Assembly (NCBI GenBank): GCA_050260775.1
Contig: JBLNCP010000006.1
Location: 38,316-102,315, forward strand
Reading direction: 5' to 3'
From: CALABS01 sp050260775
Lineage (GTDB): Bacteria > Pseudomonadota > Alphaproteobacteria > Rhodospirillales > Magnetospirillaceae
Length of the DNA: 64,000 nt
Part shown: positions 1-9,032 of the stretch, in pieces
How the letters are laid out: the number at the start of each line of letters is the position of its first letter
Position numbering within the stretch: the stretch's first letter is position 1
Notes under the pieces: model-generated
Database searches by the model: none
What the model was told of the DNA's origin: nothing
Seen by the model: only the letters and a program-made list of their open reading frames with translations
Position numbers and translations under genes: made by a program

Positions 1-1473
1 CGACGCGTCGACCGAGAGCTCGGCTTCGATCCCGCCGTTGGCGAGGACCGCGGTCAGGGGGTGGACCTTCAGGCGGTCGTTCTTGACGTGGATCTCGGCC
101 GCCACGTCGCGCAGGGTCACGCCGGCCACGGTCAGCCGGCCGAAAGTCAGGGAGAGATCGGCGTCGAGGGCATGCAAGCCGGCCAGCGGCAAGGGGTCGG
201 CGGCGAACAGCCTGCCGTCGCCGGCAGAGGCCGGCCTGGTCCCCGGCCGCGGCTGCAGGTCGGCGACGGCCAACTGGGTGGCGGCGAGGCGGCCGGCCAC
301 ATGCGGGCGCGGTCCCGGCGCCAGGGTGAGCTCGCCGGCGAGATCGGTGCCGCCCAACTGTCCCTTGAGGTCGGCCAGCTTCCAGACGCCCTTGGCTTCC
401 GACACCGCCCCCGACAGCCTCATCGGCCCGATCGCGGGGAGGGCCGTGCCGGCGATGCCCGACAGGCCCGCCAGAGACTCGCCCTCGACGGAAACCAGCA
501 GGTCGATGCCGGATGCGGAGGCAAGGTCGCGCACCGCGCCGCGCACCGAGGCGAGGCCACGGTCGCGGCGGCCGACGGCGGCATCGATGTCGGAAAGGCC
601 GAGCGTGCCGCCCACGTCCACCAGCCGCGCGGTGCCCTTGTACGGACCCAAGGGCGGAACGGTGACGCCGGCGAGGGCGAGGGTGTCGGAGAGATCGTCT
701 CCCTGAACGCTGAGCCTGACGTCCCATCCCTTGCCGGCGGGAAGGGCGGCCAGCGTGCCGTCGGCGATGACCATCGCGCCGGTGGTCGTGGCTTTGATCT
801 GCAGGGGCCAGGGCTTGCCGGCGGCCGCGGTGGCCGGCGCGCCGATGCGGCCCTGCACGTCGAAGGGACGGCGGTCGAAGGTGCCGCGGAACTGCAGGGC
901 CAGCATGCCGCCGGAGCCGGCCTCGGGTTGCAGCGACAGCCGCTCCAGGCCGACGACGTGCGTCCGCCCCGAGGCCCCGTCGCGAATGGTCAGCACGCCG
1001 TTCTTGATCCGCACTTCGCGGGCATCGAACCGGGTGGGCGGGGTCCCTGCCGTCGGGGCGGCCGCCGCCGCGTCGCCGGCCGGACCGAAGCTCCAATTGG
1101 CGCGTCCCTTGGCGTCGGTTTCCACCAGCACGTCGGGGTTGACGAGAACGAGGCGGCGGATCTGGATCTGGCGCGACAGCAGCGGCAGCAGCGCCACTTC
1201 GGCCTCGATGCGTTCGACGACCACCATCTCGGGGCGCGAGCCCCCCGTCATGTTGGCGAAGGACACCCCGGTGGCGACGACCGACGGCACCAGCCCGGGC
1301 TTGAACTGGAGCGGACCCGCGATGGTCAGGCGCCGGCCCGTCGCCGCCTCGGCCTGGGCGGTGAGGAAGCCCTTGTACGCCTCGACGTCGATGGACTTGA
1401 CGGCCGCAATAAGGGCCACGGTGATCCCCACCGCCGCGGCGAGGATCAGCTTGACCACCGTGCTCAGACGCAT
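1..1473 (-). CDS. AsmA-family protein, 3' end outside the window
   Basis: An open frame of 491 codons starts at the ATG at 1471-1473 and runs off the left edge without a stop. It begins MRLSTVVKLILAAAVGI, a short cytoplasmic end and one membrane anchor, followed by a region typical of AsmA N-termini: an 'ATGRRLTIAGP' stretch, then 'VALLPLLSRQIQIRRLVLVN' near residues 85-105, then an 'NWSFGP' motif. Family knowledge: AsmA-like proteins are inner-membrane-anchored periplasmic bridge proteins related to the Vps13/TamB group and are linked to outer-membrane lipid homeostasis. The start overlaps the end of the upstream HAD gene by 10 bases, so the two are probably cotranscribed. The C-terminal half cannot be judged here. 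Confidence 0.85.
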   Translation of the reverse strand, partial: MRLSTVVKLILAAAVGITVALIAAVKSIDVEAYKGFLTAQAEAATGRRLTIAGPLQFKPGLVPSVVATGVSFANMTGGSRPEMVVVERIEAEVALLPLLSRQIQIRRLVLVNPDVLVETDAKGRANWSFGPAGDAAAAAPTAGTPPTRFDAREVRIKNGVLTIRDGASGRTHVVGLERLSLQPEAGSGGMLALQFRGTFDRRPFDVQGRIGAPATAAAGKPWPLQIKATTTGAMVIADGTLAALPAGKGWDVRLSVQGDDLSDTLALAGVTVPPLGPYKGTARLVDVGGTLGLSDIDAAVGRRDRGLASVRGAVRDLASASGIDLLVSVEGESLAGLSGIAGTALPAIGPMRLSGAVSEAKGVWKLADLKGQLGGTDLAGELTLAPGPRPHVAGRLAATQLAVADLQPRPGTRPASAGDGRLFAADPLPLAGLHALDADLSLTFGRLTVAGVTLRDVAAEIHVKNDRLKVHPLTAVLANGGIEAELSVDAS

Positions 1474-2150
1474 TGGGGATTTCCCGTCAGCGCCGCCAGC
1501 ACGTCCGTCAGGTTGTCGAAACTGTCGATGACCATCTGAGCCCCGGCCTCATTGAGCTCCGCCAGAGAATGGTAGCCCCAGGATACCCCGAGGGCGCAGG
1601 TCTTGGCGGCATTGGCCATCAGCATGTCATAGGCGGTGTCGCCGATCATCACCACGTTTTCCGGGGATACTCCGAGGTCGGCGGCCGCGTTGAGCAGCAT
1701 GGACGGATTGGGCTTGCCGGGATTGTCGTCGGCGGTCTGGATGGTCAGGAAGCGGCCGTGCAGGTGGTGGCGGTCGAGCACCGCCTGCACGCCGCGCCGC
1801 GACTTGCCGGTGGCCAGGCCGAGCAGCCACCCTTCCGCCTCGAGCGCGTCCAGGGCCTCGCGGACGCCGGGGAACAGCGGTTCCTCGGTGTCGGGCAGCA
1901 GTCTCAGCGCCCGGAAGGCGTCTTTGTAGGCCTCCGCCAGCGCCCGGTGGGTCTGGTGCGACGCCCACGGCACCAGGACGGAACACGCCTCGACCAGCGA
2001 CAGGCCGATGATGCGCCGCACGTCCTCGGGCCGCGGCACGCCGCCCAGCTCGAGCCGGCCCCACGCCTCGGTCATGGCGGAGACGATATTGTGCTCGGAA
2101 TCCACCAGGGTTCCGTCGACGTCAAACACGGCGAGGCGATGATGGGACAT
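1464..2150 (-). CDS. HAD-IA hydrolase, phosphoglycolate phosphatase-like
   Basis: This 228-residue protein has HAD motif I 'FDVDGTLVDSE' (nucleophile Asp10, general acid Asp12), a helical cap, and motif IV 'GDTAYD' at about residues 170-175. It is a Mg-dependent phosphatase of the Gph/PGP-like subfamily, and the substrate cannot be read from sequence. The start at 2150 (MSHHRL) is preferred because it places motif I about ten residues in, as usual; an upstream in-frame ATG at 2195 would add 15 residues of unlikely sequence. In many alphaproteobacteria such a HAD gene lies near an RluC gene, as here (3075-4064), though a secreted-protein gene on the other strand lies between them. Its stop overlaps the AsmA-like start. 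Confidence 0.88.
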   Translation of the reverse strand: MSHHRLAVFDVDGTLVDSEHNIVSAMTEAWGRLELGGVPRPEDVRRIIGLSLVEACSVLVPWASHQTHRALAEAYKDAFRALRLLPDTEEPLFPGVREALDALEAEGWLLGLATGKSRRGVQAVLDRHHLHGRFLTIQTADDNPGKPNPSMLLNAAADLGVSPENVVMIGDTAYDMLMANAAKTCALGVSWGYHSLAELNEAGAQMVIDSFDNLTDVLAALTGNPQCV

Positions 2151-2317
2151 GTGCTCGCGGGATGCTTCTGTTCCGTTGCGGCTAGAGTAGCGCAAGGGGC
2201 GCCATCCACCAACCGTCGAAGAATGGTGAAATGTCGCGCCATTTCGTTAGCAAGGGGGGCTTGGACCACCGACTCTCCTGGAGTATGGTGGCGCCCCTTA
2301 CCGAATGGGAGATCGCT

Positions 2318-2974
2318 ATGCGCCTCGGCCGCATCGTCCTAGCCGCCGCCCTTCTCGCCGCCGCCGCCCCCGTCGCCGCGCAGCAGCCGGCCCAGCCATT
2401 GCCGGCGGACGTCGAGCGCTTCCAGTCCTTCCTGTCCAACGACGCCACCTACAAGGAGCTCCTGCAGCAGCTGGCGCTGATGTCGGACGCGCAGGGCGCC
2501 CCCGATTGCAAGGAACGCAAGGCGGTCGGCCGCACCCTGCTGGTCGTTGCCCCGCCGACCTTCCCCGAGGGCGCGCCCTATCCCTCGTCCGGCCTGTGGC
2601 AGGAGCGCGTGGTGGTGGAGCGCTGCGGCGGCAAGTCGCAGCAGAACATCCTGATCCAGGCCCGTCCCGACGGCCCGCCGCGGGCGATGCCGCTGATGCC
2701 GGGCACCACCGGCGCGCCCGCCCCCATGCAGAGCGCCATCCTCAAGGATGTCGTCGAGCAGCTCGCCTCCGGCAAGGCCAAGTGCTCGGATCTTACCAAG
2801 ATCCAGCCGCTCGACAGCGGCATGGACAAGAACTCCAAGCTGCCCAAGCCCGGCGAGAAAGGCTCGTGGCGCGAGGTGTGGAACTTCCGCGCCTGCGGCA
2901 AGAAGGTCGACGTCCCGGTGGAATACACCGCCGACGGCAAGGGCGGCCTGACCCACAAGGTGCTGGCCAAGTGA
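2318..2974 (+). CDS. Secreted protein of unknown function
   Basis: The 218-residue product starts with a clear Sec signal peptide (Met-Arg, then an Ala/Leu core, with cleavage probably after 'PVAAQ'). The mature part is periplasmic and hydrophilic, with four cysteines in contexts CKERK, CGGK, CSDL and CGKK, which could form two disulfides. I do not recognise a family. The start at 2318 is chosen because the signal peptide begins there; an in-frame start at 2231 would put 29 unlikely residues in front. It is divergent from the HAD gene and convergent with rluC, so it is probably a single-gene unit. Confidence 0.75.
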   Translation: MRLGRIVLAAALLAAAAPVAAQQPAQPLPADVERFQSFLSNDATYKELLQQLALMSDAQGAPDCKERKAVGRTLLVVAPPTFPEGAPYPSSGLWQERVVVERCGGKSQQNILIQARPDGPPRAMPLMPGTTGAPAPMQSAILKDVVEQLASGKAKCSDLTKIQPLDSGMDKNSKLPKPGEKGSWREVWNFRACGKKVDVPVEYTADGKGGLTHKVLAK

Positions 2975-2993
2975 CGTGCGGCGATGCTCCAGC

Positions 2994-3056
2994 CGTCATC
3001 CCGGCCGGAGCATCGCGGAGAGCCGGGATCCATCGGTCAGTCGGCACCATGGATCC
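2994..3056. repeat. REP-like palindromic repeat
   Basis: Between the secreted-protein gene and convergent rluC lies a sequence of the form GTCATCCCGG...CCGGGATCCAT, followed by a second 'ATGGATCCCG'. It can fold into nested hairpins and resembles gap sequences at about 5860, 15391 and 47091 in this window. It may double as a bidirectional terminator. Confidence 0.55.
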
Positions 3057-3074
3057 CGAGTGGGGTAACCGCCC

Positions 3075-4064
3075 CTACTCGTGGTCGAAGGCGTCGAACG
3101 GCTTGCCGGCCGAGCTTTCGTCGAAGCCGAAGAATTCAAAGCTCTTGGCGATGTGCTCGGGCAGCGGCGCCACCACCTGCAGCACCCCGCCGCGCGGGTG
3201 GGGCATGCGGATGGCCCTGGCGTGCAGGTGCAGTTTCCGGCTGACGCCGGCACCGGCGATCAGCGCATCCTGACCGCCGTACTTGCCGTCGCCCAGGATC
3301 GGCGTGCCGATCACCACGCAATGGGCGCGCAGCTGGTGGGTGCGCCCGGTGCGCGGCTCCATCTCCAGCCACGCCACCTTCCGGAGCGCGTTGTCGACCA
3401 CCCGGTACCAGGTCACGGCCCGCTTGCCCTCGTCCTCGTCGACCGCCATCTTCTCGCCCAGCCGCCCCGGCAGCTTGGCCAGCGGCGCGTCGATGCGGCC
3501 CTGGCGCAGCTTGGGCACGCCGGCGACCAGCGCCCAGTAGAGCTTGTGCGCCTCGCGCGACTTGAAGGCGGCGGCGAGCTTGGCGGCCGCCCCGGCGGTG
3601 CGGCCCAGCAGCAGCACGCCCGAGGTGTCCTTGTCGAGGCGGTGAACCAGCCGCGGCCGCTCGGGCTTGTCGAAAATCAACGCGTCGAGGAAGGCGTCGA
3701 GATGCTTCTCGGCCATGCCGGTGCCGCCCTGCACGGCCAGGCCCGGCGGCTTGTTGAGGGCGATGACGTCCTCATCCATATAGAGGATGGCGTCCTTGAG
3801 CATCTTGGCGGTGGCGGGATCGACCGGGGCCCGCTTCGGCTCCGGCTTGGGGGCGTCGCCCTGCGGCACCGGCGGCACGCGGATCTGCTGGCCGGGCTCC
3901 AGGCGCTGGGCGGCCTTGGCGCGCTTGCCGTCGACGCGCACCAGTCCGGTGCGCAGCCACTTTTCCAGCAGGCCGTGGCCGACCATGGGGAAATGGCGCT
4001 TGAACCAGCGATCGAGGCGGATCTCGGCCTCGTCGGGCGATACGGTGAGGGTCTGGACGGTCAT
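3075..4064 (-). CDS. rluC: RluC/RluD-family 23S rRNA pseudouridine synthase
   Basis: The 329-residue protein isomerises specific uridines in 23S rRNA. It has an N-terminal S4 RNA-binding domain (about residues 12-70, 'EIRLDRWFKRHFP...GLVRVDGKRA') and the pseudouridine synthase core with the catalytic motif 'HRLDKDTSG' (Asp144). The later 'GRTHQLRAH' motif of the family is also present. Length and arrangement fit RluC (positions 955/2504/2580 in E. coli numbering) better than RluD, but the exact targets are inferred. It is convergent with the upstream secreted-protein gene and divergent from the acylphosphatase. Confidence 0.92.
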   Translation of the reverse strand: MTVQTLTVSPDEAEIRLDRWFKRHFPMVGHGLLEKWLRTGLVRVDGKRAKAAQRLEPGQQIRVPPVPQGDAPKPEPKRAPVDPATAKMLKDAILYMDEDVIALNKPPGLAVQGGTGMAEKHLDAFLDALIFDKPERPRLVHRLDKDTSGVLLLGRTAGAAAKLAAAFKSREAHKLYWALVAGVPKLRQGRIDAPLAKLPGRLGEKMAVDEDEGKRAVTWYRVVDNALRKVAWLEMEPRTGRTHQLRAHCVVIGTPILGDGKYGGQDALIAGAGVSRKLHLHARAIRMPHPRGGVLQVVAPLPEHIAKSFEFFGFDESSAGKPFDAFDHE

Positions 4065-4160
4065 GGGGCGGACACTAGCGCAGGCGCGGGCGGTTGGCGA
4101 GGGGCTGACGGTGGGCGCGCTGACGGCTTATGCTAACGGGCGAAAATTCGGGGAGGAGAC

Positions 4161-4439
4161 ATGACCAAGTCCGTGCGCGTGCTGATCGACGGCCGGGTGC
4201 AGGGCGTATGGTACCGAGGATGGACGGTCGAGCAGGCTTCCTCGCGGGGTCTGGCCGGCTGGGTCCGCAACCTATCCGACGGTCGGGTCGAGGCCGTGTT
4301 CTCGGGCGACCCGGCGGGGGTGGACGAGATGGTGGAGGCCTGCCGGGCCGGCCCACCGTCCGCCCGCGTCACCGCCATCGCCACCGAGCCGTGGGCCGAG
4401 CATCCGGGCCACGGCTTCCACCAGAGGCCGACCAAATGA
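4161..4439 (+). CDS. acyP: Acylphosphatase
   Basis: This 92-residue protein has the complete acylphosphatase fold signature. The phosphate-binding loop 'GRVQGVWYRGWT' carries catalytic Arg19, and 'GWVRNLSDGRVEAV' carries catalytic Asn37. It hydrolyses carboxyl-phosphate bonds such as those of acetyl phosphate or 1,3-bisphosphoglycerate. The stop TGA overlaps the ATG of the following glycosidase (ATGA at 4436-4439), so the two are translationally coupled, an unusual pairing for such a housekeeping enzyme. A purine-rich 'GGGGAGGAG' about ten bases before the ATG is a strong ribosome-binding site. Confidence 0.93.
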   Translation: MTKSVRVLIDGRVQGVWYRGWTVEQASSRGLAGWVRNLSDGRVEAVFSGDPAGVDEMVEACRAGPPSARVTAIATEPWAEHPGHGFHQRPTK

Positions 4440-5833
4440 CCGTGACCCGCCGCCAGTTCCTTGCCGGAGCCGCCGCCATGACGACCATTCCCGCCGCGTC
4501 CTCCGCCGGCCAGGCCTCGGCCTTTCCCAAGGACTTCCTCTGGGGGGCGTCGACCTCGGCCTATCAGATCGAGGGCGCGCTGACCGAAGACGGGCGCGGC
4601 CCGGACATCTGGGATGCCTTCACCAAGGCCGGCAAGATCCAGGACGGCACCAATGCCGCCGTCGCCTGCGACCACTACCACCGCTATCCCGAAGACATCG
4701 CGCTGATGAAGGGCGCCGGCTTCAACGCCTACCGCTTCTCCATCGCCTGGCCGCGCATCGTCCCGGCCGGCACCGGCGCCATCAATCCCAAGGGCCTCGA
4801 TTTCTACGACCGGCTGGTCGACAAGATCCTGGAGGCCGGCATCCGTCCCATGGCGTGCCTGTACCACTGGGACCTGCCGCAGCCGCTGGAGGACAAGGGC
4901 GGCTGGCAGGGGCGCGAGGTGGTGGGGTCCTTCGCCGACTATGCCCGCATCGTCGCTGCCCGCCTGGCCGATCGCGTCAAGGATTGGATGATGCTGAACG
5001 AGCCCAACGTGGTGGCCATCTTCGGCTACGGCGTCGGCGAGCACGCACCCGGCCTCAAGCTGGGCGAGACGGGCATCCTCAAGGCGCTGCACCACCAGAA
5101 CCTGGCCCAGGGCGCCGCGCTCCGCGCGCTCCGGGCCGAGCACAAGGACCTCAGGCTGGGCACCGTGACCAACATCCAGCCCTGCCGCCCCGACACCGAC
5201 AGCGAGGCCGACCGCGCCGCCGCCATCCGCTGGGATGCGGTGTGGAACCGCGTGACCGTCGACGGCCTGCTGCGCGGCACCGTGCCCGACGTGCTGGCCG
5301 ACAAGATGGCCGGCATCGTCAAGCCGGGCGACATGGAGCAGACCCGGTTCCCCATCGACCTGCTCGGCATCAACTACTACAGCCGCTGCACCATGAAGCA
5401 CGAGGAGGGGCATCCCTTCAACGTGTGGTGGGGCGATCCCAAGGCCGAGCGCTACACCTCCATGGGCTGGCCGGTGCAGCCCGACGGGCTCTACGACCTG
5501 CTGAGGGAATTCAAAGAGCTGTACGGCAATCCGGCGGTCTACATCGCCGAGAACGGCGCCGCCTACGACGACAAGGTCGAGGCGGACGGGCAGGTCCACG
5601 ACGCCGAGCGGGTGCGTTTCCTCAAGGAGCACCTGGAGCAGGTGGCCCGCGCGCTGAAGGACGGCTGCAACGTCAAGGGCTACCTGGCGTGGTCGCTGTT
5701 GGACAATTTCGAATGGGCCTTCGGCCTGTCGAAGCGCTTCGGCTTGGTGCGGGTCGATTACGACACCCTCAAGCGCACGCCCAAGGACAGCTTCAAGTAC
5801 TTCAGCAGCGTGGTGAAGACCGGGAAGGTTTGA
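4436..5833 (+). CDS. Tat-exported GH1 beta-glucosidase
   Basis: The 465-residue protein is a family-1 glycoside hydrolase. The acid/base motif is 'LNEPNV' (Glu189) and the nucleophile is 'YIAENGAAYDD' (Glu372); the opening 'FLWGASTSAYQIEGA' is the PROSITE N-terminal GH1 signature. The enzyme cleaves beta-linked glucosides or galactosides from the non-reducing end. Its N-terminus MTVTRRQFLAGAAAM has a twin-arginine motif followed by an Ala-rich segment, so it is probably exported folded to the periplasm, which is unusual since most GH1 enzymes are cytoplasmic. The start is fixed by the ATGA overlap with acyP. No sugar transporter or regulator lies nearby. Confidence 0.93.
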   Translation: MTVTRRQFLAGAAAMTTIPAASSAGQASAFPKDFLWGASTSAYQIEGALTEDGRGPDIWDAFTKAGKIQDGTNAAVACDHYHRYPEDIALMKGAGFNAYRFSIAWPRIVPAGTGAINPKGLDFYDRLVDKILEAGIRPMACLYHWDLPQPLEDKGGWQGREVVGSFADYARIVAARLADRVKDWMMLNEPNVVAIFGYGVGEHAPGLKLGETGILKALHHQNLAQGAALRALRAEHKDLRLGTVTNIQPCRPDTDSEADRAAAIRWDAVWNRVTVDGLLRGTVPDVLADKMAGIVKPGDMEQTRFPIDLLGINYYSRCTMKHEEGHPFNVWWGDPKAERYTSMGWPVQPDGLYDLLREFKELYGNPAVYIAENGAAYDDKVEADGQVHDAERVRFLKEHLEQVARALKDGCNVKGYLAWSLLDNFEWAFGLSKRFGLVRVDYDTLKRTPKDSFKYFSSVVKTGKV

Positions 5834-5859
5834 GCGACCACCGGAACTGTCAAGGTGGA

Positions 5860-5880
5860 TGCCCGGATCAAGTCCGGGCA
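5860..5880. terminator. Hairpin between convergent genes (REP-like)
   Basis: TGCCCGGA-tcaag-TCCGGGCA forms a perfect 8-bp stem with a 5-base loop between the GH1 stop (5833) and the convergent antitoxin-like gene stop (5896). There is no clear T-tract. The sequence belongs to the 'GATGCCCGG...CCGGGCATGAC' family repeated elsewhere in the window. Confidence 0.5.
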
Positions 5881-5895
5881 TGACGACCTCCCAGT

Positions 5896-6558
5896 TTAGT
5901 GGCTCGGCCGGTCCGAATCCGGGATCAGGGGCTGCAGCGCCGCCGTCAGGTAGGCTTGCAGCAGGCCGCCGCGGCCGCTGGTCAGCAGGTCGATGGGTGG
6001 CGCCGGCAGGACGTCGACCCGGGCGCGCAGCCAGGCGCGGCGGAGGTCGGCGTCGTCGAACAGCCGTTCGAGGCCGCGGTGGATCGCCACCACCAACTTG
6101 AGGCCATCCAGCGTGGCGGCACTCATGGACACCGGCGGACCGTCCCGCCAGGCCGCCAGGCTGTCGGCGGGGACGGCGAGAATGGCGCCCTGTTCCTCGG
6201 TCGTCAGACCGAGATCCTTCGCCGCTTGCAGGTAGAGGGCCGCGAACTGGTGGAGGCCGATGCGCTGCCACAGGGCATTGCGCTCTTCGGGCGCCAGGGC
6301 GTCGGCCAGCGGCGAGTTGGCCCGCAGCAGGCCGGCCTGCGCCGAGGCGGCGCAGACGGTGGTGGCCAGCGCGTCGAGCGGCCCGGCCAGCAGCGTCTCC
6401 CACTGGTCCCACATTGCCGCCGCATCGGGGCGCCGCCCCCGCATGCGGGCGAGGCTGTCCTGGGCGCGGGCGATCAGACCGGGGCTCTGCCGCGCCTGCT
6501 CGATCAGCACGCGGTGGAAATACAGCATGCGGCCTTCGTCGACGGCGAAGCGGTCCAT
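5896..6558 (-). CDS. Antitoxin-like protein: helical domain, Xre-type HTH, MbcA/ParS-like C-terminus
   Basis: The 220-residue protein appears to have three parts. Residues 1-120 are all-helical, with a 'LAGPLDALA...' and 'NSPLADALAPEERNALWQR' pattern seen in uncharacterised bacterial proteins. Residues about 125-160 read as an Xre-like helix-turn-helix ('DLGLTTEEQGAILAVPADSL'). Residues about 170-215 match the MbcA/ParS/Xre antitoxin toxin-binding domain (DUF2384) pattern 'RAWLRARVDVLPAPPIDLL'. In type II systems of this class the partner is usually a RES-domain NAD-degrading toxin encoded next door. Here there is none: the neighbours are GH1 and thiC, and the 297-base gap upstream holds no gene. 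Assignment is by pattern recall only. Confidence 0.6.
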   Translation of the reverse strand: MDRFAVDEGRMLYFHRVLIEQARQSPGLIARAQDSLARMRGRRPDAAAMWDQWETLLAGPLDALATTVCAASAQAGLLRANSPLADALAPEERNALWQRIGLHQFAALYLQAAKDLGLTTEEQGAILAVPADSLAAWRDGPPVSMSAATLDGLKLVVAIHRGLERLFDDADLRRAWLRARVDVLPAPPIDLLTSGRGGLLQAYLTAALQPLIPDSDRPSH

Positions 6559-6855
6559 GGCGGGCTCCCGGTGTCTTAGGTTGATCTAATATACCGGGGT
6601 GCGGGGGAGGATGCGACGAATATCGGGCTGGGGTGCACCGCGCCCGGGGCACAAGATCCTTCGCTGGCGCTCGGGATGACAACACACGTGTCAAACCCAA
6701 GACCCACGGGAGGGGGGGTCTCGTTAAGCCCCGTGGCGTTGCGCCGGGGCCACAACATCTTGCGGGGGCGCGGGGTATCACCCCCCACGTCACACCCCCA
6801 CGACCATCGGGAGGAGGGATCTCGTTCAGCCGAGTGGCTTGGCGCAGGGGCCGTC
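6559..6855. other. Gene-free gap with imperfect direct repeats
   Basis: No convincing gene is present in these 297 bases. They hold one arm of a 'GATCCTTCGCTGGCGCTCGGGATGAC' type repeat (about 6655-6680) and two imperfect copies of a 67-base unit described separately. The sequence is GC-rich and has the look of decayed intergenic repeat DNA. Confidence 0.6.
6685..6852. repeat. Two imperfect 67-base direct repeats
   Basis: Copy 1 (about 6685-6751) and copy 2 (about 6786-6852) share the order CACGT, a C-rich run, 'CGGGAGG', 'TCTCGTT', 'AGCC', 'GTGGC', 'GCGC' and 'GGGGCC', with period about 101 bases. Copy 2 ends against the thiC stop codon. Confidence 0.6.
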
Positions 6856-8673
<1,818 letters not shown>

Positions 8674-8720
8674 CTTCACACCCTCTGTGGCGCGGCATGG
8701 CGGGCGCGGGGCGGAAGCTG

Positions 8721-8812
8721 TCTCCGATCCCTTCGCCGGCATGACCCGGATCAGGTTCCAAGGGTCGCCGGCACACCCGGCCTCTCAGCCCCTCGCCGGG
8801 GCTCCCCTTCGG
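8721..8812 (-). promoter_or_regulatory. TPP riboswitch (THI element) of thiC
   Basis: Read on the minus strand, the segment has the conserved THI elements in order: 'GGGGAGCC', 'CTGAGA', then 'ACCCTTGGAACCTGATCCGG' and 'GTCATGCCGGCGAAGGGA'. This is the full thiamine pyrophosphate aptamer consensus, lying 48 bases upstream of the thiC start. Expected action is repression of thiC when TPP is high. No strong terminator is visible between aptamer and start codon, so control by hiding the thiC ribosome-binding site is more likely, which is an inference. Confidence 0.96.
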
Positions 8813-9032
8813 TCAGCGGAAGAGTGGGGAGGGCCGGCCGGTTAGTCAAGGAATCAACATCCCCTCGGGGCGTAGGGGCTTGTCCAGGCCTATCCCTCCG
8901 CTCCCTTCCGAAGGTCGAGCCTGCCCGCGCAGGGGTGGCATCCTTTCGGTTCCGTCGCCTCCCCCGATGCGCGCGTGAAGCGGGGGGCGAACCAGCACCA
9001 TTGTTACTGTCGTCCTAGTGCAGGTGACGGCG

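Noticed and set aside
8930..8955. A sigma-54-like TGGCA-N-GG element upstream of the exosortase gene
   Set aside because: The -12 position has GG instead of GC and the spacing to the start codon is not decisive.
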